Shown here piece by piece: positions 19,473 through 28,499 of a DNA stretch of 64,000 nt. The position numbers and the translations under genes were made by a program. The notes beneath the pieces are model-generated. The model searched no databases and was not told the DNA's origin. It worked only from the letters and a program-made list of their open reading frames with translations. Origin of the DNA: Paenibacillus lycopersici (GTDB lineage: Bacteria > Bacillota > Bacilli > Paenibacillales > Paenibacillaceae). The stretch is from NCBI RefSeq assembly GCF_010119935.1, contig NZ_CP048209.1:2483001-2547000 (forward strand), read 5' to 3'. Each line of letters begins with the position of its first letter. The stretch's first letter is position 1.

Positions 19473-19577
19473 ATCCTGTGGCTGGAGCGGTCAATTGGAC
19501 CGCACAGGATGAGTGAGGAACACGAATCCTCCTTTGCGCGCTTGAGTAAATCTCGGGCGAAGGCAAAGGAGGATTTT
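19473..19577 (+). ncRNA. Two-hairpin intergenic segment before lgt (possible small RNA or leader)
   Basis: Hairpin one: ATCCTGT (19473-19479) with ACAGGAT (19504-19510), capped by GCGGTC / GACCGC. Hairpin two: AATCCTCCTTTGC (19525-19537) with GCAAAGGAGGATT (19563-19575), 13 perfect pairs followed by TT-GTT. No reading frame fits. It could be a small RNA ending in its own terminator or an attenuator in the lgt leader. A TATAAT at 19735-19740 downstream could give lgt its own promoter, though no good -35 is visible. Confidence 0.4.
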
Positions 19578-19803
19578 GTTATAACGGGACTTCTAGGGTT
19601 ATTCCCAACTGTTTTGCCGTGTTGTTCACGACTCTAACAGGCATTGCGAGCTGGCTTGGGACAAAGAGATTCGAACAATTTGAGCAAAAATGATACAATT
19701 GCAAGGTGGATGACTCAGTAATTCTAGGCGTCAGTATAATGGAGCTTGCAACGAGAGATTTCTTATTGAAGCAGCAAGGCAAAATCATTGAAGGAGGTTG
19801 CAT

Positions 19804-20733
19804 GTGCTTAATCCAATTGCTTTAACACTCGGTCCTATCCAAATTCATTGGTATGGCATCATCATTGCGGTAGGCGCGATGCTTGGACTTTTCTTAGCGA
19901 TTAAGGAAGGCAAACGATTCGGTATCTCGCAAGAGTTCTTCTTCGACATGCTCTTGATAGGGCTCCCATCTGCGCTAATTGGCGCACGGTTGTACTACGT
20001 TGCCTTTGAATGGGGGCAGTACAAGAATAACCCGAGTGAAATCATCGCCATTTGGCATGGCGGGATCGCCATCTATGGCGCGCTGATCGGTGCTATTATC
20101 GCGGTCTCCATCTATACCCGCCGCAAAGGATACAGCTTTCTGCGAATTGCGGACATTTGCGCGCCGGGTTTAATCGTGGGCCAGATGATGGGACGCTGGG
20201 GAAACTTTATGAATCAGGAAGCGCATGGCGGACAGGTATCCGAAAATTTCTTAAGGGGCACCTTGCATCTTCCTAATTTCATCGTGAATCAGATGAATAT
20301 ACAGGGCGCGTATTATCACCCGACCTTCCTGTATGAATCCTTGTGGAGTTTGTTAGGACTCGTTGTTCTCTTGCTTCTGCGTCGCGTCAGTTTTCTGCGT
20401 GCCGGCGAATTGTTCATGAGTTATTTCATCTGGTACTCCATCGGCCGCTTCTACGTTGAAGGCGTTCGCACGGACAGCCTTGTCTTTGCAGGTCCCGCAT
20501 GGCTAGCCTCGCTTCTGAAGACCATGTGGGAACCGATGTCTTCCTTCGGCTGGGGAGCGATGGAGGCCGGCAAGAACATACGCGTGTCGCAGCTGCTAGC
20601 GGTCTGCATCGTATTGGCGGCGGTGGCAATCATCGTTTTGCGGAGAACGGTATTCAAACAAACGTCCCGCTACTCCGATCCAATTGAGCCTGTAGTAAGG
20701 CCGAGTAATGGTTATCTTCAAAAAGTAGATTAA
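19804..20733 (+). CDS. lgt: Prolipoprotein diacylglyceryl transferase
   Basis: Transfers diacylglycerol from phosphatidylglycerol to the lipobox Cys of prolipoproteins; membrane enzyme. 309 residues with seven membrane segments. Family signatures are visible: HWYGIIIAVGAM near the start, HGGIAIYGALIGA around 85-97 and GRWGNFMNQEAHGG around 133-146. AAGGAGG at 19791-19797 is spaced 6 bases from GTG 19804; a TTG at 19798 directly abuts the ribosome binding site and is rejected. It serves the many lipoproteins of this window. Confidence 0.97.
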   Translation: MLNPIALTLGPIQIHWYGIIIAVGAMLGLFLAIKEGKRFGISQEFFFDMLLIGLPSALIGARLYYVAFEWGQYKNNPSEIIAIWHGGIAIYGALIGAIIAVSIYTRRKGYSFLRIADICAPGLIVGQMMGRWGNFMNQEAHGGQVSENFLRGTLHLPNFIVNQMNIQGAYYHPTFLYESLWSLLGLVVLLLLRRVSFLRAGELFMSYFIWYSIGRFYVEGVRTDSLVFAGPAWLASLLKTMWEPMSSFGWGAMEAGKNIRVSQLLAVCIVLAAVAIIVLRRTVFKQTSRYSDPIEPVVRPSNGYLQKVD

Positions 20734-20741
20734 CTATTTAT

Positions 20742-20800
20742 AGAGGCTTCGCTTACGAACCTCTTCTTATGATGCAAGCGCCCACTGCGGGCGTTTTTTT
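20742..20800 (+). terminator. Hairpin plus terminator after lgt
   Basis: A first hairpin AGAGG-c-TTCG / CGAA-CCTCT (20742-20764) is followed by the terminator CGCCC (20779-20783) with GGGCG (20789-20793) and seven T. Confidence 0.85.
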
Positions 20801-20963
20801 ATTCTTATTATGCGGGGAAGCTTGTTGGTCCTAGCAAATAGCGGGCGTTCGGAGCTGCATATACTTTACCTTTCCGCTATTGCCAGATCGCTTTGATCTT
20901 GTCTATACTTTGAATGGTGCGTATACATAGCAAGCTGCGAGATTCATGGAACGAGGTGCAGGC

Positions 20964-21143
20964 ATGCCTGGCAATAAGATCGTCGGCTACAAGGTCATGT
21001 TCAAGATGGGCCGATTCCGGATGTGCATTTATATGAAGCCGGACTATTACGAGGTTTGGAATTTTTGGCGGGACGAACGAATCCGCAACGTGTCGGTCGA
21101 GGAAGTGGAGATGGAGGAGAGCCGGTTCTTTGGGGAAGAATAG
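20964..21143 (+). CDS. Small hypothetical protein, 59 aa
   Basis: Not recognised. ATG 20964 follows GAGGTGCAGG; an in-frame ATG at 20946 has no ribosome binding site. The product is rich in Met, aromatic and charged residues (KVMFKMGRFRMCIYMKPDYY), ends acidic, and has no membrane segment or signal. It lies alone before ung. Confidence 0.55.
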   Translation: MPGNKIVGYKVMFKMGRFRMCIYMKPDYYEVWNFWRDERIRNVSVEEVEMEESRFFGEE

Positions 21144-21260
21144 GGTTTGTGTTTCGGAGCTTGATTTCATATACTAGAGTGACTATGCATCTCCTGGGCG
21201 TGCTCTGACCGGTTGTCAGCGATGACGTTCAGGAGGTTTCTCGTTAAGAGGTGAGGAGCA

Positions 21261-21980
21261 ATGCCATTACCATCCATTGACAATGATTGGTCGGCCGTCT
21301 TGCGATCCGAGATGGAACAGCCGTACTTTCAACAACTGCTCGGCACGCTTGCGGCTCAGTATGCGGAGGGGAACGTGTACCCGGCCCAGTCCGCAATCTT
21401 CAATGCGTTCCGCTATACCGCGTATGCCGAAGCGAAGGTCGTCATTCTGGGCCAGGATCCGTATCATGGCCCGGGTCAGGCGCACGGACTCAGCTTCTCG
21501 GTGCTGCCCGGCGTGAAGAAGCCGCCATCGCTGCTCAATATGCTGAAGGAGCTGCAGAGCGATCTTGGCTGCGAGATGCCGGATCACGGCTGTCTGGTGA
21601 CCTGGGCGCGGCAGGGCGTGCTGTTATTGAATACGGTGTTGACCGTTCGAGACGGTGAAGCGGCTTCGCATCAGGGGCTGGGCTGGGAACGGTTTACGGA
21701 TCGCGTCATCGCCGAGCTGAACAAGCGGCAGAAGCCGATTGTCTTCGTGCTCTGGGGCAAGCATGCGCAGGCGAAAGAAAAGCTGATCGACACGGCGCGC
21801 CATGCGGTTATCGCTTCGGCGCATCCGAGCCCGCTGTCTGCGCGTCGTGGCTTCTTCGGCAGCCGGCCCTATTCGGCCATCAATGCCTGTTTGCGCGATT
21901 TCGGCGTCAGTGAGATCGATTGGCAACTTCCGCCGTTGGCGGCATTGGAAGCGGCAGCAGCGGCAGCCGGAAAGGCGTGA
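21261..21980 (+). CDS. ung: Uracil-DNA glycosylase (family 1)
   Basis: Removes uracil from DNA, starting base-excision repair. 239 residues. The catalytic motif [18 protein letters not shown] (about 65-82, catalytic Asp) and the DNA-intercalating motif [13 protein letters not shown] (about 187-199) are intact. GAGGTGAGGAG precedes the ATG. The stop lies 5 bases before the next gene, suggesting co-transcription with the radical SAM gene. Confidence 0.97.
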   Translation: MPLPSIDNDWSAVLRSEMEQPYFQQLLGTLAAQYAEGNVYPAQSAIFNAFRYTAYAEAKVVILGQDPYHGPGQAHGLSFSVLPGVKKPPSLLNMLKELQSDLGCEMPDHGCLVTWARQGVLLLNTVLTVRDGEAASHQGLGWERFTDRVIAELNKRQKPIVFVLWGKHAQAKEKLIDTARHAVIASAHPSPLSARRGFFGSRPYSAINACLRDFGVSEIDWQLPPLAALEAAAAAAGKA

Positions 21981-21985
21981 ACGCA

Positions 21986-22810
21986 ATGGCGGATCGGGTG
22001 AACGCGAAGAAGAAGCAGGTACGTTGGCTGAATCCGGCATCGGGGTATTTGACCGGCTACGCATATACGCTGAACCCGTACGTCGGCTGCACGTTCGGCT
22101 GCTCGTACTGCTATGTCCGGCGCATGCCGGTCGCGCTGTTCAAGCCCAGCCCGTGGGGCGAGTGGGTGGAAGCGAAGCCGCTGGATAGCGAGGGCGCGGG
22201 CTTCCGGCGGGAATGGCGGAGAGCGATCGCGAAAGGCGGGGTGACCGTCTTCATGTCCTCCGCGACGGATCCGTACCAGCCTGCCGAGCATGCGGAACGG
22301 CTGACGCGCCGGCTGCTTGAGGCGATGGCGGAGGATCCTCCGCAGTTCCTGCTCGTTCAAACCCGCAGTCCGCTCGTCGTGCGGGATATCGACCTGCTTC
22401 GTCAGCTCGGCGATCGCGTGCGCGTCAGCATGACGGTAGAGACCGATCTCGAAGCGGTCCGCAAGGCGCTTACGCCGTCCGCGCCGCCGCTCGCGGCCAG
22501 ATGGCGGGCGATCCGCGAGCTTCGGGAAGCGGGAATCCCGACGCAGGCGGCCGTATCGCCGCTGCTGCCATGCAGCGACGCTTTCCCGGCGCTGATCGCG
22601 GAGGCCGTCGACCGCGTCGTGGTCGACGATTTCTTCCGCGGCGACGGCAGCGGAGGGAAGCGATCCGCGCAGCTGCGGATGGCCGAGCGTTATCGCGAGC
22701 TGGGCGAGGAAGCTCGCTACGCGCCGGCGACGGCGGATGCGTTCGTGCATGCGCTGAGAGCGCTGATGCCGTCAGGCGTCTATTTCGGGCAGGAAGGCTT
22801 CCTGCCCTGA
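21986..22810 (+). CDS. Radical SAM protein (SPL / Rv2578c-like family)
   Basis: 274 residues. The 4Fe-4S motif is CTFGCSYC (CxxxCxxC, about residues 33-40), preceded by YTLNPYVG, a signature of the Rv2578c-like group related to spore photoproduct lyase. SSATDPYQPAE and TRSPLVVRDIDLL are further family motifs. Possible starts are GTG 21977, overlapping the ung stop, and ATG 21986; the AAAGG spacing favours ATG. The reaction of this group is unknown; pairing with ung hints at nucleic acid repair, which is inference. Confidence 0.88.
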   Translation: MADRVNAKKKQVRWLNPASGYLTGYAYTLNPYVGCTFGCSYCYVRRMPVALFKPSPWGEWVEAKPLDSEGAGFRREWRRAIAKGGVTVFMSSATDPYQPAEHAERLTRRLLEAMAEDPPQFLLVQTRSPLVVRDIDLLRQLGDRVRVSMTVETDLEAVRKALTPSAPPLAARWRAIRELREAGIPTQAAVSPLLPCSDAFPALIAEAVDRVVVDDFFRGDGSGGKRSAQLRMAERYRELGEEARYAPATADAFVHALRALMPSGVYFGQEGFLP

Positions 22811-22815
22811 TCATA

Positions 22816-22853
22816 CCGAACAGCCCGGGCAGTCATCTGCCCGGGCTGTTCGG
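22816..22853 (+). terminator. Strong hairpin after the ung-radical SAM pair
   Basis: A perfect 17-bp stem, CCGAACAGCCCGGGCAG / CTGCCCGGGCTGTTCGG, with a TCAT loop begins 6 bases after the stop. There is no T-run. Confidence 0.75.
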
Positions 22854-22911
22854 CGTCTGCGTAGCAGCATGCGCTTAAGAAGGGGCAACTGCCCAGCTAT
22901 CTGCACTTAAT

Positions 22912-23083
22912 CCTTACCTAATCCATGCCCAGTCCGTACCTAATCCGTACCTAATCCGTATCCAGTCCATCCCTAGTCCGTACCTAGCCCGTACCTAGCC
23001 CGTAAACAGTCCGAGCTCCGTACCTAACCTTGCCTGATCATGGAATGGTCGTAAGCAAGTCATTACCTAGCCTTTCCTAGTCA
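22912..23083. repeat. Tandem array of an 11-bp unit (consensus CCGTACCTAAT)
   Basis: Nine units in exact 11-bp phase run from 22912 to 23010: CCTTACCTAAT, CCATGCCCAGT, CCGTACCTAAT twice, CCGTATCCAGT, CCATCCCTAGT, CCGTACCTAGC twice, CCGTAAACAGT. Degenerate units continue at 23018-23038 and 23061-23081. It lies between two genes that converge (radical SAM + strand, SLH - strand). Confidence 0.9.
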
Positions 23084-23092
23084 TCGGCCGCT

Positions 23093-24124
23093 TTAATCAT
23101 TCTGCGAATCGCCGTCGCTGCCGATAATGCCGGTCGAACCGCTCGCAGCGCCGCTTGATTCGCCGTCTCCGGTGGCACCGGAGACGCCGCCGCCGTTGTT
23201 CGCGCCGTTCTGGCCGAGCACGGGTTTGTATGCCGCGGATACGTAAGTGACGGCTTTCACTTCCGTAATCACCTGCGCATATTGTTTGTCTTTGTCCGGA
23301 TAGACCGGCTCGACTTGGATGACCGCTTCATCGCCTTCGAAGGATATCGAAGCGATCCGCATGCCGTACCCTGGATTAGGCGCCTGCGCCGTGATCGTGA
23401 CTTCGTTGGCGTCCGCGTTGACCGCGTTCGCGGTCAGCTTCAGATCGGTTAGCGGGAACGGCTGCTCATCGACAGGCGGCTCGCTCGGCTTGTTCTTGTT
23501 CACGAATTGCATGGCATCGTATAACCAGCCGGCTGCGTCGCCGCGCGTTATTGCATCCTTCGGATGGAAGAGCTGCGTATCGTCCAGCTTGGCGATTCCG
23601 CTTAAGAGCATCTTCTGAATATTGCCCATATAGCTCGGATTGACGTCGGCTTCGTCTTTAAGCAGGAGATACATGTCGATGAAGGCATAATCGCCCATCT
23701 TGAGCACGCCTTGCATCAAGTGATAGGCAAACTGCTCGCGCGTCATCGGGTCGTTCGCTTTCGTTTCCCGCGGAATGTTCAGGTCGTTCATGGCCGCAAT
23801 AATCAACGATTTCGCGTACCAGGCATCATCCTTCATGTTCGGGAAATTGTCCGTGACTTTCGGTTCTTTGACGAACCGGATGTCGTCGATGTTCAAGCCC
23901 AGGCCGTTAACGATCATCGAAATGCCCGCAGCGTAAGTAAGCTTGCCGTTCGGATCGAAATGGTCCGACTTCGCGTCGCTGCCCGAGAGTATGCCAAGCT
24001 TCTGAAGCGCGGCGATTTTGGCATCGTTCGGATGGCCTTTCGTATCGGAGAATGCCCACACCGACTGCGCGAGCGCAACGAACAGCAGCAGGACGACGCT
24101 GGCGGCCGTTAATGCTTTCTTCAT
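23093..24124 (-). CDS. Secreted S-layer homology (SLH) domain protein
   Basis: 343 residues. Signal peptide (MKKALTAAS then a hydrophobic stretch ending AQSVWAF), then three SLH-like repeats (FSDTKGHPNDAKIAALQKLG, about 25-90; NFPNMKDDAWYAKSLIIAAM, 95-150; VNPSYMGNIQKMLLSGIAKL, 165-215), a beta domain and a Gly/Ser-rich tail ending acidic. SLH domains bind pyruvylated cell-wall polymer. GAGGTGGAAAGA before ATG 24124 decides this start over an ATG seven codons upstream. Confidence 0.88.
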   Translation of the reverse strand: MKKALTAASVVLLLFVALAQSVWAFSDTKGHPNDAKIAALQKLGILSGSDAKSDHFDPNGKLTYAAGISMIVNGLGLNIDDIRFVKEPKVTDNFPNMKDDAWYAKSLIIAAMNDLNIPRETKANDPMTREQFAYHLMQGVLKMGDYAFIDMYLLLKDEADVNPSYMGNIQKMLLSGIAKLDDTQLFHPKDAITRGDAAGWLYDAMQFVNKNKPSEPPVDEQPFPLTDLKLTANAVNADANEVTITAQAPNPGYGMRIASISFEGDEAVIQVEPVYPDKDKQYAQVITEVKAVTYVSAAYKPVLGQNGANNGGGVSGATGDGESSGAASGSTGIIGSDGDSQND

Positions 24125-24231
24125 TCTTTCCACCTCGATTTGCATGAATTTGGCTTGCCTGTTTCAACTATGTAGACGCATCCCGCTCGCATATGGTTGC
24201 AAGAACGGGAACGCGACCGCTTGAAAATCGG

Positions 24232-24570
24232 CTACGGCCTAATCGTTACGCGCGTGCGAAGGGGAACGATCGCCGCCAAGCCCAGCACATCCTCGTTGTA
24301 CATGCGGATGCAGCCGTGCGATACTTCCCTGCCGATGGAGCCCGGGTCGTTCGTGCCGTGAATGCCGTAATGCGGCTTGGACAGTCCCATCCACATCGCG
24401 CCGAACGGACCGCCGGGATTAGGCTGCTTGTCGATGATTTCATAGTCGCCGGTCGGCGTTTTCGTAAGCATTTTGCCAATGCCTACCGGGTAACCTCTGA
24501 CGACGACGTTGCCGTCGAGCAAGTAGAGCTGGCGATCCGACAAGTCGACGATGATCCGGTAATTGGGCAT
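24232..24570 (-). CDS. L,D-transpeptidase (YkuD domain), minimal form
   Basis: 112 residues, only the YkuD catalytic domain, with no signal peptide and no LysM. The active-site pattern is complete: [13 protein letters not shown] then SHGCIRM with catalytic Cys (about residue 87). Such enzymes make 3-3 crosslinks in peptidoglycan and act outside the membrane; the lack of an export signal is shared by short Bacillales spore-associated versions. GGAGGGATGGAAT precedes the ATG. It is transcribed towards the SLH gene, about 108 bases from its start. Confidence 0.9.
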   Translation of the reverse strand: MPNYRIIVDLSDRQLYLLDGNVVVRGYPVGIGKMLTKTPTGDYEIIDKQPNPGGPFGAMWMGLSKPHYGIHGTNDPGSIGREVSHGCIRMYNEDVLGLAAIVPLRTRVTIRP

Positions 24571-24729
24571 ATTCCATCCCTCCTTGACGATATCATATGA
24601 ACGGCGCGCGGGAGGGGATTGGATGTCACGTTGTCAGTCGGTGTGCCGATGCCCGGGGAAGATGATGAAATAGCTTGCACCATCGTTTCAACCCTCTCAT
24701 AAACTGTTAAAAAATGGAGGTTGATAGGG

Positions 24730-25023
24730 ATGGATTTTAGCGAGCTTCAGGATATGATCGATCCTTCGTTGTATATCGTACTGGTTGCATGCTGGGTGCT
24801 GGGCTATATATTGAAGAAAACGCCGCGCGTGCCGGATTGGTCGATCGTCTATGTCATTACTTTGTTCGCGGTCGTCGTAACGCTGTTCACGCTCGGTTTC
24901 GAGGTCAAAAGCGTGCTGCAGGGCATCATTACGGGCGCGGTTTCCGTCTATGGGAGCCAATTGCTCAAACAAGCCCAGAAAGGCATTTCCGGCGGCGATT
25001 CAGGCAGCGCAGGCCAGCAATAA
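24730..25023 (+). CDS. Phage-type holin family protein
   Basis: 97 residues with two membrane segments (LYIVLVACWVLGYIL and IVYVITLFAVVVTLFTLGF), followed by a region VLQGIITGAVSVYGSQLLKQ and a Ser/Gly-rich tail, the pattern of Bacillales phage-holin-family proteins. GGAGG at 24716-24720 is spaced for ATG 24730; a TTG at 24721 abuts it and is rejected. No lysin or phage genes are near, so this is a solitary holin-like gene. Confidence 0.75.
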   Translation: MDFSELQDMIDPSLYIVLVACWVLGYILKKTPRVPDWSIVYVITLFAVVVTLFTLGFEVKSVLQGIITGAVSVYGSQLLKQAQKGISGGDSGSAGQQ

Positions 25024-25223
25024 ATTTCGTTCGCCGACGACCGGCTCACAGCTATTGTTGATTGCATGACGAAGGCCTATGCAGCGCTGCATAGGCTTTT
25101 TTATGTGAGTGAGCGGAGGCCAAGAAAAGGACTGAATGTAACTTGGGACGGAATTGGTTGTTTAAGAACATGGCACGAATTCAAAGGAAGTAGAATAGCT
25201 TAGTAGAGAGGAGGAAAGGCTGT

Positions 25224-27464
25224 ATGCAAGATGACAAGGCAGGAGTTCAAGCGATGCAAGCGCTGAATAGCACTCACGTCTTGCCTCAATGGTTTGGGGC
25301 GGTAGGCGACGGTAAAACAGATGATACGCAGCTCATTCAAAAAGCATTGGATTATGCCGCTGAAAACGGGTTGAAGGGCATTAGACTTCCGCCGACCGCA
25401 AGCGGCTATTTGATTTCCGGTCAAATCAATGTTCCGTCTCACATTGAAATTTTAGGGAATGGGACTCTTATTACTACGGCTAGCAATGCGGGGAAAATTC
25501 GTAATATATTTTACGCAACTGGAAAGAGTGACATTACAATTAGTGGGTTTCGTTTCTCGTCCACGAACGATCAATCCCGATTAAGCGGTCGAGTCGGCTC
25601 TTCGTCGAACATCATTGCGGTTCGTTTTTCTAATTGTTCCGATTGCGAAGCCTCTGATCTCTATGGCGAAAAGTTAGAATACCTTATTAAAGCAGATACC
25701 AATTCAGCCCGAATACGATTGAAGGAACTAACGACGGTATTCACTCACCAGCCTATTTATATAGGGGATTCAGATTACTTGTACTTCGAAAACCTGTACC
25801 TTGGAATGCCGCTACAAACTGAAACGGATAACCACGACCATGGAATTTACATGGAGGCTGTCAATTATGTGCAAGGCTCTAATATCGTGTTTGTAGGCGG
25901 CAACGGACATGCGCTGCATATTTATAACCTCAGAGGTATAACCACGCATGATATTAATATAACGAATTTAATTTTCCAAAATATTCGGGGGGCTATTATC
26001 GCCTCGACATGCGGCCGCGTTAATATCGCCAATGTTACGATCGATGGCGTGGAATCCACGATTGATGATCAGATTTGTCGAGTCATTGATAGCCGTGATG
26101 CAGAATTGATTGTCGCGAACGTCCAGGTCAATAATGTGCGGCAATTGAAAGGCGGAGCGATATTTAATTGCGGCAAATTCTCCGCTAGCGATGGAACCGT
26201 CCGCTCCTTGCTTCAAATAAATGGAGGCTATGTGGGGCCGCTGGATCAGAGCATCGGGAATATAAGCATGTGTCAGGAGGGAGCGACTGAATTATTTCTC
26301 AATGATCTTTATTTTGATCGTTGTGAAGCGCAAATCTTCTCGAATGTTGGGGCTAAGAATAAAAGAATTGTCGTCAGTAACTGTGTGTTTAAACGAAATT
26401 CGAGTTCGACTACTTCTCCAGCGAGCAGCATTATATTTCGGTTGAGAGGGACAGAGTTTGCAGAGATAAACAGTTGTACTTTTATCAATGACCAAGACAA
26501 TTCGACAGTACCCATCTTCAACTGCACAGACGATACGGGGATTGTTCTTATTCGCGATAACAATTTCAAAGGCGACGCTGTAATAACTTCATACTTGGAT
26601 ACCAAATCATTAATACTGCCTAATAATCGCATGTTCGACGGATTAAATTGGATCGACCCAAAGGTGATCGTAAGCAAATTGCCGGTGTCCACTGCTTCCA
26701 ATCGTGGTGAGAGGATGATCGTGAAGGGCGGCTCGGATTCAAACGATCTGATCTACGTTTCAGTGCAGAAAAAAGACGGGAGTCATGGATTCGTACGGTT
26801 AAACACGGATGAAGAGACAATATTGCATTCGCCCAATGGTCTAGTCTATACATTGCAAGTAAGTGATTCCGGACAATTGTCATCAAGGTCTGATACTGTG
26901 GTGTATGATTTTTATGACCGCTCGAATAATAATGCTTCATTAGGTTCGACAAGCTCTGGAACGCAATGGTCTAGCGTTATTGGCGTGTTCGGTATTAGCA
27001 ACAATACGGCTTATTCTGTAACGGACGCCAACCGGGACATGGCGGTTGTTCCCGCTGTAGTAACTAACTACGCTGTAACTTGTAATCTTAAGGGGGCTGT
27101 ATCCGACATTGCCAATAACAGCCGTCCTGGAATTGTCGTGAGGTACGCCGACAGTTCGAATTATTTCTATGCTATCCTAGATCACAACAGGGTCAGGTTA
27201 GTAAAAGTCGATTCAGGCTTATCGACTGACTTGGCAAGCGGCTCGTATCCGCTTAACGACAACCAATATTACTCACTCAAGTTAGCGTGCAGCGGTAATT
27301 CGATTAAAGTGCTTATCAATGATAGTTTGTTGAATACGTACATCATGTCAACAAACGACTTTGAAAAATTCGGATTATTAAACGGGGTTGGCATACGTCT
27401 CAGTAAGACAGGATCACCGAAATCAGCTGCCCGCTGGAATAGATTTGTAGTTGATCGGCTTTAA
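25224..27464 (+). CDS. Beta-helix pectate-lyase-like protein (tailspike type)
   Basis: 746 residues. The N-terminus has the Pectate_lyase_3 opening (WFGAVGDGKTDDTQLIQKAL, about residues 23-42) seen in glycan-depolymerising enzymes and phage tailspikes. Right-handed beta-helix repeats (ITISGFRFSS, DCEASDLYGEKLEY, ITTHDINITNLIFQNIRG) extend to about 480. The last 180 residues (YDFYDRSNNNASLGSTSSG onward) look like a concanavalin/LamG-like jelly roll. No signal peptide is visible. The gene is clearly lower in GC than its flanks, suggesting transfer. GAGGAGGAAAGG precedes the ATG. Confidence 0.75.
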   Translation: MQDDKAGVQAMQALNSTHVLPQWFGAVGDGKTDDTQLIQKALDYAAENGLKGIRLPPTASGYLISGQINVPSHIEILGNGTLITTASNAGKIRNIFYATGKSDITISGFRFSSTNDQSRLSGRVGSSSNIIAVRFSNCSDCEASDLYGEKLEYLIKADTNSARIRLKELTTVFTHQPIYIGDSDYLYFENLYLGMPLQTETDNHDHGIYMEAVNYVQGSNIVFVGGNGHALHIYNLRGITTHDINITNLIFQNIRGAIIASTCGRVNIANVTIDGVESTIDDQICRVIDSRDAELIVANVQVNNVRQLKGGAIFNCGKFSASDGTVRSLLQINGGYVGPLDQSIGNISMCQEGATELFLNDLYFDRCEAQIFSNVGAKNKRIVVSNCVFKRNSSSTTSPASSIIFRLRGTEFAEINSCTFINDQDNSTVPIFNCTDDTGIVLIRDNNFKGDAVITSYLDTKSLILPNNRMFDGLNWIDPKVIVSKLPVSTASNRGERMIVKGGSDSNDLIYVSVQKKDGSHGFVRLNTDEETILHSPNGLVYTLQVSDSGQLSSRSDTVVYDFYDRSNNNASLGSTSSGTQWSSVIGVFGISNNTAYSVTDANRDMAVVPAVVTNYAVTCNLKGAVSDIANNSRPGIVVRYADSSNYFYAILDHNRVRLVKVDSGLSTDLASGSYPLNDNQYYSLKLACSGNSIKVLINDSLLNTYIMSTNDFEKFGLLNGVGIRLSKTGSPKSAARWNRFVVDRL

Positions 27465-27575
27465 ACAATGCCCGGCAATCGTAGGCACATTAATAACCGG
27501 CACCAAGGTATAACGCCAAGAATAACCATGGTGAATACAGGGGAAGGTATTAAAAATGTCATTCAGAGGTGTACG

Positions 27576-28040
27576 ATGACAATATTAATTGTCTCCGTAG
27601 TTGTAGTGTACGCGGCCTGTTTCTTGATTCCCCGGCGTCTTACGTGGATCGAAGTGTTAGCGGCCACTTTGTTTGGGTTATATTTTGAGTGCATGACTAA
27701 TATCTTTTTGGATTTGAAATATGATTTATACGGTTATTTTAATAAAGGCGTGGATTGGCAAACGTTAATAGCGCTTCTTGGACTATATCCAAGTTTAAAC
27801 TATTTGCTTCTGAATCTTTATCCGGCCGGAAAGGGATTTCTTCGCATTACAGCTTACTTGCTTGCTTGGGATGCCTTCTCGGTTCTCTACGAGCAGTTAT
27901 CGAGACAAACCGGCGTTTTCTACTACAACGGCTGGACGTGGCGGTATTCGGCGGTTCTTTATCCATTTATCTTTTTGATTTTGTGGTATCACTTGAAATT
28001 CACTCGCTGGGTAATCAGCAAGAGCGTCCCTAACCGTTAG
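27576..28040 (+). CDS. Multipass membrane protein (CBO0543-like)
   Basis: 154 residues with about five membrane segments (TILIVSVVVVYAACFLI, WIEVLAATLFGLYFE, LIALLGLYPSLNYLLLNLY, ITAYLLAWDAFSVLYEQL, VLYPFIFLILWYHL). It resembles the CBO0543 family of unknown function found in spore formers. ATG 27576 behind AGAGGTG is chosen; in-frame ATGs at 27468 and 27528 lack a ribosome binding site. It follows the beta-helix gene by 111 bases and shares its lower GC. Confidence 0.65.
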   Translation: MTILIVSVVVVYAACFLIPRRLTWIEVLAATLFGLYFECMTNIFLDLKYDLYGYFNKGVDWQTLIALLGLYPSLNYLLLNLYPAGKGFLRITAYLLAWDAFSVLYEQLSRQTGVFYYNGWTWRYSAVLYPFIFLILWYHLKFTRWVISKSVPNR

Positions 28041-28172
28041 CTGTCGTCCGGCAGGATGCGTCAGAGGCATTTTCGGGGCAAGTTCTTGTGCAAAGCAACC
28101 GTACATGACTTGCACCAGCTTCGCGCCAAGTTGGAGCTGAAGCAAGCTGAATCAGCTTAGCCGTTACAAAAG

Positions 28173-28215
28173 AAAAAGCCGCAAACCCTGTAATATCAAG
28201 GCATTGCGGCTTTTT
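28173..28215. terminator. Bidirectional terminator between the membrane protein and tRNA-Val
   Basis: AAAAAGCCGCAA (28173-28184) pairs perfectly with TTGCGGCTTTTT (28204-28215). T-runs occur on both strands, so it can stop the + strand genes and the - strand tRNA-Val. Confidence 0.9.
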
Positions 28216-28222
28216 GCATGTA

Positions 28223-28295
28223 TGATCTGGACAGGGTTCGAACCTGTGACCCCTACCCTGTCAAGATAGTGCTCTCCCAGCTGAGCTACCAGATC
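28223..28295 (-). tRNA. tRNA-Val (GAC), copy 1
   Basis: 73 bases on the - strand. Acceptor GATCTGG / CCAGATC, D-arm GCTCAGCTGGGAGAGC, anticodon loop TTGACAG (GAC), T-loop TTCGAAC. Discriminator A, CCA not encoded. An identical gene in the same orientation is at 39193-39265. Confidence 0.95.
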
Positions 28296-28499
28296 ATATT
28301 GAAAGTGAATCGCTTTCTCGTAAAAACGATTATAACCTGGATTCGCGAATTGTGCAATAGTTTTTATTCATGTTAAATAAGAATGTTGTTGGATGCCGAC
28401 GATCCAGGTGCATACCGGTAACCCGCTCAGGTCAAACTATCCCCCGTATGGAAAAACATCCTAATCCGAGGACAACGACAGTTGGGGGACTTGATACGA

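Noticed and set aside
22912..23083. CRISPR-like array
   Set aside because: Units are 11 bp, directly adjacent and without spacers; no cas genes.
24730..25023. Holin as evidence of a prophage
   Set aside because: No terminase, capsid, portal, tail or integrase genes around it; solitary holin-family genes are common in Bacillales.
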